Made by a program: the position numbers and the translations under genes
Shown: positions 37,811 to 46,001 of the stretch, one piece after another
Numbering within the stretch: the stretch's first letter is position 1
Layout: the number at the start of each line of letters is the position of its first letter
The notes under the pieces: model-generated
Told to the model about the DNA's origin: nothing
What the model saw: only the letters and a program-made list of their open reading frames with translations
Database searches by the model: none
Assembly: GCA_963802415.1 (NCBI GenBank)
Contig: CAWDIH010000001.1
Location: forward strand, 992,001-1,056,000
Origin: DATAES01 sp963802415
Lineage (GTDB): Bacteria > Actinomycetota > Acidimicrobiia > Acidimicrobiales > JACDCH01
Reading direction: 5' to 3'
DNA: 64,000 nt

Positions 37811-37849
37811 ATGCAGACCCCTTTGAAATGTCAGGAGTACAGATCACCC

Positions 37850-38170
37850 ATGTCCACCATCACCGACAAGCTCGCCGCCGGCCAGGATCAGATCCTCGAG
37901 GCCGTCGACCAGATCCAAGGGCCCATCGTGGACGCCGTCCGCGCCGTGGCCGAGCAGGTCGAGGGCATCCTGCCCGAGAACCGTCCGAGCGTTCCGTTCG
38001 CCGACTCACTGCCCGAGCCCAATGAGCTCGTCGAGTTCTACTTCGGGTTCTCGCAGAAGCTGCTCGCCAAGCAATACGACTTCGCTACAGCCATTCTCGA
38101 CGCTGCTTCGTCCTCCAAGCCGGCCCCGGTCAAGGCCTCGAAGCCGGCGTCGGCCAAGAAGGCCGCCTGA
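37850..38170 (+). CDS. Small helical protein, phasin/HBHA-like (lipid-droplet type)
   Basis: 106 residues from ATG 37850 behind AGGAG. An amphipathic helix region (about 1-45, TITDKLAAGQDQILEAVDQIQ), a Pro-rich turn and a second helix (LVEFYFGFSQKLLAKQYDFATAILDAA) lead to a Lys/Ala/Pro tail (KPAPVKASKPASAKKAA) like that of mycobacterial HBHA. Its neighbour is an XRE regulator like Rv0474, which lies beside hbhA in mycobacteria and is related to MLDSR, the regulator of the lipid-droplet protein MLDS in Rhodococcus. I infer a granule- or lipid-droplet-binding protein. Its promoter is strong and carries a palindrome. Confidence 0.7.
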   Translation: MSTITDKLAAGQDQILEAVDQIQGPIVDAVRAVAEQVEGILPENRPSVPFADSLPEPNELVEFYFGFSQKLLAKQYDFATAILDAASSSKPAPVKASKPASAKKAA

Positions 38171-38185
38171 CCGACGGCGAGTCTG

Positions 38186-38677
38186 TCAGGACCTCTTCTT
38201 CACGGAGCCCCGGGCCTTGGACCGGGGCTTCGTCGCGCTCGCAGGCTCGGCCTCGGCTTGCGCCTTGGCGGACGCTGGTGACCTTGCCTCGGCGGACGCT
38301 TCGGCTTCGGCGTCGTTGGCGTCGAGGTACGACTGGTACACGGCCAGCAACGCGGTCCGTTGCTCGGGCTTCAACCGTGGGTCCTTCTCGATGACCATCG
38401 CGGTGGGCCCGGAGCTGGCGGCCGTCGCCTCGTCTTCGAGCAGGCCCGCCTGCGTGAGCAACGATTCCGCGGACATGTTGAGCGCAGTCGCGATCGCCTT
38501 CAGCACGCGCACCGACGGCTCGTGCAGCCCGCGCTCGACCTGACTGAGATACGGGTTCGACACGTTCGTTCGAGCGGCAAGATCACGCAACGACATCTCC
38601 GCCATGTGGCGTTGATGCCGGATGAAGTCGCCGAGCGCCTTGAGCTGCAGCCGCGCACTCTCGTCCAGCGAGGCCAT
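38186..38677 (-). CDS. XRE-family transcription regulator (Rv0474/MLDSR-like)
   Basis: 163 residues; the ATG at 38677 shares TGATG with the CDF transporter stop, and a TTG is one codon upstream. The Cro/C1 HTH is at about residues 12-70 (LGDFIRHQRHMAEMSLRDLAARTNVSNPYLSQVERGLHEPSVRVLKAIATAL, in parts). A C-terminal region ends in an Ala/Lys-rich tail. It is convergent with the phasin-like gene, 15 bases apart, and is the likely reader of the palindrome at 37786-37807. Confidence 0.88.
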   Translation of the reverse strand: MASLDESARLQLKALGDFIRHQRHMAEMSLRDLAARTNVSNPYLSQVERGLHEPSVRVLKAIATALNMSAESLLTQAGLLEDEATAASSGPTAMVIEKDPRLKPEQRTALLAVYQSYLDANDAEAEASAEARSPASAKAQAEAEPASATKPRSKARGSVKKRS

Positions 38678-39594
38678 CAACCGCTCCGCACGACGTCGGG
38701 CTCGAGATAGATGACACGCGCCTCGGGCACTTTGCTGCGTACCGCCGCTTCGACTTCGTTGATGACGTCCGCCAGCTCGTGGGTCGACAACCCCCTATCG
38801 AATTCGAGCTTCGCCGCGACGAGAAGATCCTCCGGCCCCAGGTGTTCGGTGCGGATGTGGATCACGCGGCACACATTGTCCCCGCTCTCCATCGCCTCCA
38901 CAATGCGACGCTCGACATCCGGTGACGCAGACTCACCCAGCAACAGGCTGCGCATCTCAATGGCGAGGATGACGGCGACGACAACCAGCAGAGCACCGAT
39001 CGCGAGGCTGCCGATCGCGTCGTACGCAGTGTCGCCGGTGACCTCGGCGGTGATCACGGCTACGAGCGCGATGCTCAAACCGAGGAGCGCCGCAAGGTCC
39101 TCGAGAAGGACGATCGGCAGCTCGGGCGTCTTCGCCGTGCGGATGAACCGCCACCACCCGACGGTCCCCTTCACGTGTCGCGTCGATCGGATCGCGGTCC
39201 GGAACGAGAACAGCTCGAGCACCATCGCGCCGAGCAGGATGCCGATGGCCCACCCGACGGAATCGAGCTCGTGAGGGTTCAGCAGCTTGTCGATGCCGTC
39301 GAAGATCGAGAACAGGCCGCCCACTGAGAACAGCAACACGGACACGACGAACGCCCAGAAGTAGCGCTCGCGTCCGTACCCGAACGGATGCTCGGCGTCG
39401 GCCATGCGCTTCGACTTGTGGCCACCGAGGAGCAGCAGGCCTTCGTTGCCCGTGTCGGCCACGGAGTGAACCGCCTCGGCGAGCATCGCGCCCGACCCGG
39501 TGAACGCGAAGCCGACGAACTTCATGATCGCGATGCCGAGATTCGCGAAGAACGCCGCCACCACTGCGGTGGTCGAGTGGTGGTCGGGCGACAT
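38677..39594 (-). CDS. Cation diffusion facilitator (CDF) transporter
   Basis: Zinc/cobalt/iron-type efflux protein, 305 residues. Six predicted membrane helices; the metal-site helices read AMLAEAVHSVADTGNEGLLLLG (helix 2) and LLEDLAALLGLSIALVAV (helix 5), with the Asp/His/Asp residues of CDF members. The cytoplasmic C-terminal ferredoxin-like domain contains VIHIRTEHLGPEDLLVAAKLEFD. It is co-directional and coupled (TGATG) with the downstream XRE regulator. Confidence 0.93.
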   Translation of the reverse strand: MSPDHHSTTAVVAAFFANLGIAIMKFVGFAFTGSGAMLAEAVHSVADTGNEGLLLLGGHKSKRMADAEHPFGYGRERYFWAFVVSVLLFSVGGLFSIFDGIDKLLNPHELDSVGWAIGILLGAMVLELFSFRTAIRSTRHVKGTVGWWRFIRTAKTPELPIVLLEDLAALLGLSIALVAVITAEVTGDTAYDAIGSLAIGALLVVVAVILAIEMRSLLLGESASPDVERRIVEAMESGDNVCRVIHIRTEHLGPEDLLVAAKLEFDRGLSTHELADVINEVEAAVRSKVPEARVIYLEPDVVRSG

Positions 39595-39619
39595 CGATCC
39601 CGCATGCTACGGAGGGAAC

Positions 39620-40342
39620 TCAGCAGGCGCGAACGAACGCGGCGAACAACCGCTGCTGTACCGGGTCTTCGCCAGCGGTCGCTTCGGGATGCCACTGAAC
39701 AGCGACGACCCACCCGTCCGCGAGCTCGAAGCCCTCGACGACGCCGTCGTCCGACCACGCCGTCGCCGTCGCCTTCGGTGCGAGTTCGTCGACGGCTTGA
39801 TGATGATGCGATCGCACGGTGCATCGCGTCGTGCCGAGTGCGGCGGCCAGCGTCGTTCCCGGCTCGATGGAGACATCATGGTCGCTGCCGCCGTCCGGCC
39901 CACTCGCGGGATCACCGTGTACAAGGAGCCCGGCGCGATCCGTGATGTGCTGATCGAGCGTGCCCCCGAGGACAACGTTCAACAGTTGATGGCCGCGACA
40001 GATCGCGAGGATCGGCATGTCTCGATCCATCGCGGCATCTACGAGCGCGAACTCGAAGCGGTCCGCGACGAGGTCGATGCCGTAGACGGACGGATGCGGA
40101 TCCTGGCCGTATCGGCTGGGATCGACGTCGGCACCTCCGGTCAGCACGAGCCCGGCGAACGGCGCGAGCACGTCCGCCGCGTCGCCGTCCAAACCGGTTG
40201 GCGGAAGGACGACCGGCCACGCGCCCGCCCGCTCCAACGCGTCGGTGTAGCCCCGAGGCAGCGCGACCGCTCCGGCCACCCACGACGAGACACGACCAGG
40301 CTTCAGGTGCCGGCCGGTGACGGCCACGAGAGGACGGGACAC
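39620..40342 (-). CDS. Class I glutamine amidotransferase-like peptidase C26 (PuuD-like)
   Basis: Gamma-glutamyl hydrolase of 240 residues. The nucleophile Cys is in PILAICRGHQLLNVVLGG, the catalytic His-Glu in VVAVQWHPEATA and the oxyanion region in GLVLTGGADVDPSRYG. Closest in pattern to gamma-glutamyl-gamma-aminobutyrate hydrolase. There is no synthase partner nearby, so it is probably a stand-alone catabolic enzyme. It starts downstream of a double terminator that separates it from csbD. Confidence 0.9.
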   Translation of the reverse strand: MSRPLVAVTGRHLKPGRVSSWVAGAVALPRGYTDALERAGAWPVVLPPTGLDGDAADVLAPFAGLVLTGGADVDPSRYGQDPHPSVYGIDLVADRFEFALVDAAMDRDMPILAICRGHQLLNVVLGGTLDQHITDRAGLLVHGDPASGPDGGSDHDVSIEPGTTLAAALGTTRCTVRSHHHQAVDELAPKATATAWSDDGVVEGFELADGWVVAVQWHPEATAGEDPVQQRLFAAFVRAC

Positions 40343-40401
40343 GTCCTCAGTTCACCACGCCTCCCGGCCGCCCCGTCGGCTTGACGCCGTGGAGAGATGG
40401 C

Positions 40402-40458
40402 GCAGGGCCGGCCCCGAAGGGCCGGCCCTGCAAGAGGCGCCCGGGCGGGAGGCGCCTC
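40402..40458 (-). terminator. Tandem terminator hairpins downstream of csbD
   Basis: Read on the minus strand, GAGGCGCC/GGCGCCTC (8-bp stem, 40434-40458) is followed by a perfect 13-bp stem, GCAGGGCCGGCCC with its complement (40402-40431), closed by a TTCG tetraloop between C and G, an extra-stable loop in RNA. There is no U-run, as is usual for actinobacterial terminators. It lies 26 bases beyond the csbD stop. Confidence 0.75.
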
Positions 40459-40483
40459 GAGTTTGACGCCCTAACGCCCTGTC

Positions 40484-40675
40484 TCAGCGGCGCGACGTCT
40501 TGTCCTTGACGGAGTCAACGGCGTCGTCGACCTTCTCCTTCGCATCCTCTGCGAACTCCTTGACCATGGCGCCGGCCCGGTCCTTCTTGCCTTCCCGCTT
40601 GAGATCGTCCTTGTCCGTCAGGTCACCCGCGGCTTCCTTGGCCCGACCCTTGGCATCGTCGAAGTGGCTCCCCAC
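40484..40675 (-). CDS. CsbD family stress protein
   Basis: 63-residue, highly charged helical protein from GTG 40675 (GSHFDDAKGRAKEAAGDLTDKDDLKREGKKDR, the CsbD core in parts), with an AGGAG upstream. CsbD proteins accumulate in general stress response and their molecular role is unknown. The founding gene of Bacillus subtilis is controlled by sigma B; here a SigB/F-type promoter precedes it on the minus strand and the SigF module is divergent, consistent with the same control. Confidence 0.9.
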   Translation of the reverse strand: MGSHFDDAKGRAKEAAGDLTDKDDLKREGKKDRAGAMVKEFAEDAKEKVDDAVDSVKDKTSRR

Positions 40676-40700
40676 AGGAGTCTCCTCTCGTGTATGGCGT

Positions 40701-40726
40701 GGATTCAAGAGTTCCCTCTCGGGTAG
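40701..40726 (+). promoter_or_regulatory. SigF-type promoter of the anti-sigma/SigF operon
   Basis: GGATT (40701-40705), 15-bp spacer, GGGTAG (40721-40726), matching the SigF consensus GGWWT-N15-17-GGGTAY well. It faces the kinase-like gene at 40790 and implies positive autoregulation of sigF. Confidence 0.65.
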
Positions 40727-40736
40727 GTCCGCAAAC
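40711..40736 (-). promoter_or_regulatory. SigB/F-type promoter of csbD
   Basis: On the minus strand GTTTGC (40736-40731), 14-bp spacer, GGGAAC (40716-40711), close to the sigma-B pattern GTTTAA-N12-14-GGGTAT. The start point would fall near 40704, about 30 bases before the csbD GTG. It overlaps the divergent SigF-type promoter. Confidence 0.55.
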
Positions 40737-40789
40737 ATCGGGAGCCGCTAACGTCGCCGCGGCCCATCGTTTCGGAGAGGGACGTTGCA

Positions 40790-41191
40790 GTGGACCAGGA
40801 GCACAACGAGGAACGCATCGAGCTCGTGCTGCCCGCTGACAAGCGTATGGTCCGAGTCGCGCGTCTCGTGGCAAGCGGTGTGGCGACCACGGCCGGATTC
40901 GACGTCGAAGAAGTCGAAGACCTACGCATCGCGGTCGACGAACTGTGCACCGCGTTGGTCGAAGGTGGCGACGGTGGAGCATTGCTCCTCGGCTTCGACT
41001 TGGGGGACGGCGAGGTGTCGATCATTGGAACGACGTCGGCCACCGGCGTCGCGGCGTTCGAGCCCGAGCGCCTCGCGCTCAGCCGCCAGATTCTGGCGGT
41101 CGTCGTCGACAACTACGACCTGCACACCGATCACGGACAGATCAGTGTGCGTTTGCACAAGCGACGTGACGATCTAACCGGCGATGTCTGA
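40790..41191 (+). CDS. RsbW-like ATP-binding (anti-sigma factor type) protein
   Basis: 133-residue GHKL-like protein, GTG start. The N-terminal helices (VRVARLVASGVATTAGFDVEEVEDLRIAVDELCTALVE) match the anti-sigma kinase fold. The N-box normally reads E-x-x-x-N; here it is Glu51-Leu-Cys-Thr-Ala55, so the Mg-binding Asn is missing and the C-terminal ATP-lid glycines are not obvious. It may bind sigma without kinase activity. It overlaps the sigma factor by 8 bases, as expected for an anti-sigma/sigma pair. Confidence 0.82.
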   Translation: MDQEHNEERIELVLPADKRMVRVARLVASGVATTAGFDVEEVEDLRIAVDELCTALVEGGDGGALLLGFDLGDGEVSIIGTTSATGVAAFEPERLALSRQILAVVVDNYDLHTDHGQISVRLHKRRDDLTGDV

Positions 41192-41967
41192 CTCTCAGTC
41201 AGACCAGGATGCGCGGGGAGAACGAGCAGAGGAGTCGGCCGACGAGCGATTCCGCCGGTGGCGCGCGACCGGCGATCGCGACCTGCGCAACGAACTGATC
41301 GAAGAGCATCGCTGGGTCGCCATCCACTGCGCTCGGCGGTTCTCGCATCGGGGTGAGCCGCTCGACGACCTCATTCAAGTCGGCCAACTCGGCCTGTTGA
41401 AAGCAGTCGAGCGATTCGATCCCGACGTCGGTGTCTCGTTCGCAAGCTACGCGATCCCGACGGTGATGGGTGAGCTCCGCCGCCATTTCCGCGACGCGAC
41501 GTGGGCGCTCAAGGTTCCTCGACGCGTGAAGGACCTCCATGTCGACCTTGGCAACGCGGTCGACTTCCTGTCCGGCGAACGTGGACGGCCACCGACACCG
41601 GCTGAGCTGGCGGTCCATCTCGGGATCCGCGTCGAGGATGTCCTCGAAGCGCTGGAAGCCGGAGGGGCTTATCGCGCCGCGCCGCTCACGGCCCCGTCGG
41701 ACGACGACGCCAGTCACCGCGAAAGAGCCGCGCTGACGCGACGAGGACATGGCGCTCGCCGGCGCCGACGACCGGATACTCGTCCGACACCTTCTGTCGT
41801 CGTTGCCCGAGCGCGAACGCACGATCGTGGAACTGCGCTTCTATGCAGGCCTGAGTCAGAGCGAGATCGCGGAACGGGTGGACGTCAGTCAAGTGCACGT
41901 GTCGCGTTTGCTGCGCAGCAGCCTCGCTGCACTGCAACGAGCGGCCGGCGACCAGACCGCGTCATGA
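41184..41967 (+). CDS. SigF/SigB-family RNA polymerase sigma factor, frameshifted
   Basis: General-stress sigma factor of about 260 residues when restored. Region 2 reads HCARRFSHRGEPLDDLIQVGQLGLLKAVERFDPDVGVSFASYAIPTVMGELRRHFRD; region 3 LKVPRRVKDLHVDLGNAVDFL. At about 41735-41746 the frame shifts by +1, after which region 4 follows (LLSSLPERERTIVELRFYAGLSQSEIAERVDVSQVHVSRLLRSSLAALQ). Dropping one G from GAGGAC is one way to restore it. Operon with the upstream kinase-like gene, convergent with a STAS protein. Confidence 0.9.
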
Positions 41968-41968
41968 A

Positions 41969-42304
41969 TCAGCCTTCGAGCATCGAGCGTGTGCCGGTCA
42001 TGTCGAGCAGCCGAGCGATGGCCGGACTGGCATTGACGACCCGGAGCTGAACGCGTTTCGTCTTCAGCTTCTCGCTGCCCGCGAGCAGCGCGCGGAGGCC
42101 GGACGAGTCCAGGAACGTCAATCTGCTCGCGTCGACGAGGACGGTGTCGATGTCTTGTTGACGGAGATCGTCGAACGCAGCCGTCACCGCTTCCACGCCG
42201 TTGAGGTCGAGCTCGCCCCGGAGTACCAGGAGAGCCGTGCGCGCAGCGTCGTCGATCGACGACTCGACGATGAGGTGGCCCTCTTCCTCCACTCCTTGGA
42301 CCAT
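41969..42304 (-). CDS. STAS-domain anti-sigma factor antagonist (RsbV type)
   Basis: 111 residues from ATG 42304. The STAS core reads LVLRGELDLNGVEAVTAAFDDLRQQ and the regulatory phosphorylation site TFLDSSGLRALLAG, with Ser in DSSG as in RsbV/SpoIIAA. It should bind the RsbW-like protein when dephosphorylated and free SigF by partner switching. It is convergent with the sigma factor (1 base apart), and a hairpin repeat lies directly upstream of its start. Confidence 0.92.
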   Translation of the reverse strand: MVQGVEEEGHLIVESSIDDAARTALLVLRGELDLNGVEAVTAAFDDLRQQDIDTVLVDASRLTFLDSSGLRALLAGSEKLKTKRVQLRVVNASPAIARLLDMTGTRSMLEG

Positions 42305-42309
42305 AGTTC

Positions 42310-42360
42310 CCGTTTCGGCGTTCGCTAGCCACACGGCGTGTGGCTGACGAACGCCGTTTC
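42310..42360. repeat. Hairpin repeat, family A, copy 3
   Basis: Outer arms CGGCGTTCG (42316-42324) and CGAACGCCG (42348-42356), inner stem AGCCACA (42327-42333) and TGTGGCT (42339-42345) with loop CGGCG. The left half from 42310 matches the copy at 3864 closely while the right outer arm has changed together with the left arm extension. It sits between two minus-strand genes. Confidence 0.8.
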
Positions 42361-42383
42361 GCCGGATGGTCGGGGCGAGCGGG

Positions 42384-43824
42384 CTACGGTGCCGGCGTCT
42401 GGCTCGAAGCCGACGTGAACGCCTGGACGGTCTTGCCGCCTTCGACGAACACGGTGTTGTTACCGGCGGAGGGCGCACTGAAGTGGGTTACCTCGCCGAC
42501 GTCGATGTTGAACACGTCCTTGCCGGTCGTGCCGTCGAGTGCGTGCAACTTGCCCACGTCGACGTTCAGCACCCAGACGAGTCCGTTGGCGATGATCGGT
42601 GGCCCCGGCGACGAGAAGTCGACGGACCAGTTCTCGGTCAAGGTGCTGTCCCCGACGGTGAGCGATCGCAGCCGGTCCGAGCACGGCACGATCACCGTCA
42701 TCCCTTGGTGCGCGAGACCGCCGAAGACGCGGTCGCACACCTCCTCCTGGTGCAGTTCGCCACCGACACCACCCAACTGCGTGGCGTTCAGCACGTACCC
42801 CACGCCCGACTTGCCGGTCTGGAAGATGCGGTTGCCGTCGAGCAACGCAGGCATGACCGAGCCGAGATCGACGTCGCCCGCGTTCAACTGCGCCCAGTCG
42901 GATGGCGCGAACTCGTCGATCGGTTGCAACGTCGGGGTCAGGTGGATGACGGCGTTGCCGTCGTCGAAGTCGCGGCGCGAGTCGCTGTTGCCGCTCGTGA
43001 CGTACAGCGAACCGTCGGGCGCGATGACCGGACCGGTCGGGCCCCAGAACCCGCCCTCGCGGTTCGCCGCGCACGACGTATTCCACGTGCGGGCCGGACC
43101 CGTCCGCCGCCACCGACACGATGCGGCCCTTGTAGTTGCCGCAGTCGCCGAACCGTCCGCCATACGGGATGTACACGCGCCCGTTGGCGAACGCCAGCGC
43201 CCCCCGTTGGTTGTGCACGTCGGGGTCCGCTCCGCTTGCGTCGACCCGCACACGGAACAGGACCGCCCCCGTGCGGAGGTCGAGCGCGATCAGCTCATGG
43301 CGGTTCGGTTGCATCATCCCGACTACGTAGAGCCGGTTGTTGGCTGGGTCGGCGACCGGCGTGCTCGTGATGCCGACCGGGTTGACGTTGCCGCACGGGA
43401 GCGTCGCTCCGTCCACCGGTGGACCGAGCTGCAGCTGCTGCCACTTCGTCGTCCCGGTCGCGGCCTCGAATGCGTACACCGAGTTGCCGGTCGTTGCGAC
43501 GATCACGGTGTCGCCGACCACCAGCGGCTCGCCGTACACGTCGCCGTCGAGCTTCTCGGAGGTCCACACGCGATGCAGGCCATTGGCGGTGGGGCCGTCG
43601 TTGGTGACGCCGGAGCGCGCTGGGTCGCCGCCCCACGTGAGCCAGGCCGCACCAGTGACCCCTGGGCCCGACGATGAGGACGATGACGACGAACTGCTCG
43701 GCGGCGACGATGACGCGCTCGACGAGGACGAACTGGACGCGGGCGCGGTCGCCGGCTGCTTCTTGTCACTGCTGCACGCGGCAACGAGCGCGGCGACACA
43801 CAGCAACACGAGGACTCTGTTCAT
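42384..43824 (-). CDS. PQQ-like beta-propeller lipoprotein, frameshifted
   Basis: Secreted lipoprotein: signal NRVLVLLCVAALVAACSSD with a lipobox ending at Cys, then a long poly-Ser linker (about residues 28-52) and a beta-propeller of PQQ/WD-type blades (VYGEPLVVGDTVIVATTGNSVYAFEAATGTTKW, in parts). At about 43067 the frame shifts; dropping one G from GCGCGGCG gives EYVVRANREGGFWGPTGPVIAPDG. Cys residues in PCGNVN, GDCGNYKG and IVPCSDR suggest disulfides. Restored length about 480 residues. Whether it binds PQQ or acts as a BamB-like scaffold is not clear. Confidence 0.85.
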
Positions 43825-43868
43825 GACGATCGTCCGCCGGACAGGAACGGACGATACGCGACGAGTGA

Positions 43869-44423
43869 TCACGACGTGAGTCTTGCCTCTAGCCGGATCG
43901 CGACGTCGTCACGGCCTTCGAACCGGGCGAGATCCGCAGGCGTCTGACCCTCGTCGTTGCGAACACCGGTGCTCGCGTCGTGACGCAACAGCAACTCGAT
44001 CAATTCGACATCGGCGTGCAACGCGGCCTCGTGCAGCGGCGTGTAGCCGCCCGTCTGCCGCGCATCCGGCGACGCCCCTGCTTCCAGCAGCACAAGAGAG
44101 GTCGAGATCGAACGGGACGCAGCCGCGCTGTGCAACGGCTGCACCCGCATGTCGTTCGCCGCGACGGAAGATGGGTCCGCACCGGCTTCGATCAGCACCG
44201 CCGCCGCGTCGGAGGTGCCGAAGAAGGCCGCGAAGTGCAGCGCGGTGAAGCCGTCGTCGCTTCTGCGGTCCACGGCGACACCTTCTTCACTGAGCACGGC
44301 GCGGAGCCGTTGCGTGTCGCCGAGCGCTGCAGCCTCGAATTGGTCGAGCGTGACCTCGGCCGCCATCGCCCTGGCGTCGTCACGCCGGCCTTCGTACAGC
44401 GCCTGCATGATCCGGCTCGGCAT
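43869..44423 (-). CDS. Ankyrin-repeat protein
   Basis: 184 residues from ATG 44423 (MPSRIMQALYEGRRDDARA); a GTG six codons upstream is possible. About four ankyrin units are visible: GFTALHFAAFFGTSDAAAVLIEAGADPS, VQPLHSAAASRSISTSLVLLEAGASPD, GYTPLHEAALHADVELIELLLRHDAS and GQTPADLARFEGRDDVAIRLE (each in parts). A cytoplasmic protein-protein interaction role is likely; no partner can be named. It is divergent from the liv operon. Confidence 0.9.
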   Translation of the reverse strand: MPSRIMQALYEGRRDDARAMAAEVTLDQFEAAALGDTQRLRAVLSEEGVAVDRRSDDGFTALHFAAFFGTSDAAAVLIEAGADPSSVAANDMRVQPLHSAAASRSISTSLVLLEAGASPDARQTGGYTPLHEAALHADVELIELLLRHDASTGVRNDEGQTPADLARFEGRDDVAIRLEARLTS

Positions 44424-44504
44424 GAGGACAGCTTGCACCACTGAGGGCGCCTACAAGACGGCCCGAATGGAAATGACTAGGGTCACGGCGACGGGGGGTG
44501 AGCA

Positions 44505-45266
44505 TTGTCGCTACTCGATGTCAGAGACGTCACCGTTCGGTTCGGAGGAATCGTGGCCCTCGACCGCCTCAGCTTCGACATCGACGAGGGCCAGATCTGT
44601 GGGCTGATCGGGCCGAACGGGGCAGGAAAGACGACGATGTTCAACGTCGTCAGCCGGATCTACCAGCCGACGTCCGGGCAGGTGATCTTCGACGGCATCG
44701 ACATCCTCCACCGGCCCGCGTACGCGATCGCGAAACTCGGCATCGCCCGCACGTTCCAGAACCTCGCGCTCTTTCCGTCGATGACGCTGCTCGACAACGT
44801 GATGGTCGGCGCGTACAGCCGTGGCACGGTGGGGTTCGTCCGGGCGACGTTGCGGCTCGCACCCTGGCGTGAGGAACGTGAGACCCGCGAGACTGCCTAC
44901 GAGCTGCTGGAGCGCCTGGGTCTCGCCAACTTCGCGTTCGTTCCCGCGGCCGGTCTTCCGTTCGGGACGCTCAAGCGGCTCGAGCTCGCTCGCGCACTCG
45001 CAGCTCGACCGAAGTTCTTGTTGATGGACGAGCCGGCGTCCGGACTGACGCACAGTGAGGTGGAAGAGCTCGGCGAGACCGTCAAGCGCATCCGCGACGA
45101 CTTCCAGCTGACCGTGTTGCTCGTCGAACACCACATGGCGATGGTGATGGGCATCTCCGACAAGGTCGTGGCGATGGACCTCGGCGCCAAGATCACGGAG
45201 GGTACCCCGGACGAGGTGCGCAACGACCCGCGCGTCATCGAGGCCTACCTGGGGACGGCGGCGTAA
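44505..45266 (+). CDS. livG: Branched-chain amino acid ABC transporter ATPase LivG
   Basis: 253-residue ATPase with a TTG start after GGGGGGTGAG. Walker A GPNGAGKTTMFNVVSRIY, signature LPFGTLKRLELARALA (the LivG form of the LSGGQ motif), Walker B FLLMDEPASGL and H-loop LLVEHHM. The C-terminal LGAKITEGTPDEVRNDPRVIEAYLG is the LivG signature. First of five co-directional liv genes: livG, livF, livH, livM and the binding protein. Confidence 0.94.
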   Translation: MSLLDVRDVTVRFGGIVALDRLSFDIDEGQICGLIGPNGAGKTTMFNVVSRIYQPTSGQVIFDGIDILHRPAYAIAKLGIARTFQNLALFPSMTLLDNVMVGAYSRGTVGFVRATLRLAPWREERETRETAYELLERLGLANFAFVPAAGLPFGTLKRLELARALAARPKFLLMDEPASGLTHSEVEELGETVKRIRDDFQLTVLLVEHHMAMVMGISDKVVAMDLGAKITEGTPDEVRNDPRVIEAYLGTAA

Positions 45267-45992
45267 TTGGACGGCTCAGCCGATGCCGCGGACCTCCTTG
45301 CGGTGGAGGGCCTGCACGCCGGGTACGGCCCGGTCGAGGTGCTCCACGGGCTCGACCTGAGCGTCGGCGACGGTGAGATCGTCGTCGTGCTCGGCGCAAA
45401 CGGCGCCGGCAAGACGACGACCATGCGTGCGGTGTCGGGCATGATCCCTCGCAAGGGTGTGGTGCGGTTCGCCGGCAACGACATCTCCGAGGCGTCTACC
45501 GACGACATCGTGCGCGCCGGTGTCGCCCACGTACCGCAAGGTCGTGGCACGTTCACGGATCTCACGGTCGAAGACAACTTGCTCGTCGGCGCGTACGTGC
45601 GCAACGACGACCCCTCCGACGACATCGCTCGCTGGCTCGACGTGTTCCCGCGGCTGAGGGACCGACGCGCGGAGAAGGCGGGAAGCCTCTCCGGGGGTGA
45701 GCAGCAAATGCTTGCAATCGCGCGGGCGCTGATGAGCCGGCCCCGGCTGCTGCTGTGCGACGAGCCGAGCCTCGGTCTCGCGCCGATCCTCGTGCAGCAG
45801 ATGTTCCGCACGCTCGCGGAGCTGAACGAAGCGAACGGAACAGCAATCCTGCTCGTCGAGCAGAACGCCAACCTCGCCCTGGAGATCGCCCATCGGGTGT
45901 ACCTGCTCGAAACCGGTTCGATCGTCGCCAGCGGTGACGCAGAATCGATGCTTCACGACGACGCCGTTCGCAAGGCATACCTGGGTTATTAG
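45267..45992 (+). CDS. livF: Branched-chain amino acid ABC transporter ATPase LivF
   Basis: 241 residues from a TTG immediately after the livG stop. Walker A LGANGAGKTTTMRAVSGM, signature LSGGEQQMLAIARALM, Walker B LLLCDEPSLGLAP and H-loop LLVEQNANLAL are intact, and the closing SMLHDDAVRKAYLGY is typical of LivF. Pairs with LivG to energise transport. Confidence 0.95.
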   Translation: MDGSADAADLLAVEGLHAGYGPVEVLHGLDLSVGDGEIVVVLGANGAGKTTTMRAVSGMIPRKGVVRFAGNDISEASTDDIVRAGVAHVPQGRGTFTDLTVEDNLLVGAYVRNDDPSDDIARWLDVFPRLRDRRAEKAGSLSGGEQQMLAIARALMSRPRLLLCDEPSLGLAPILVQQMFRTLAELNEANGTAILLVEQNANLALEIAHRVYLLETGSIVASGDAESMLHDDAVRKAYLGY

Positions 45993-46001
45993 GAGAAGGC
46001 G

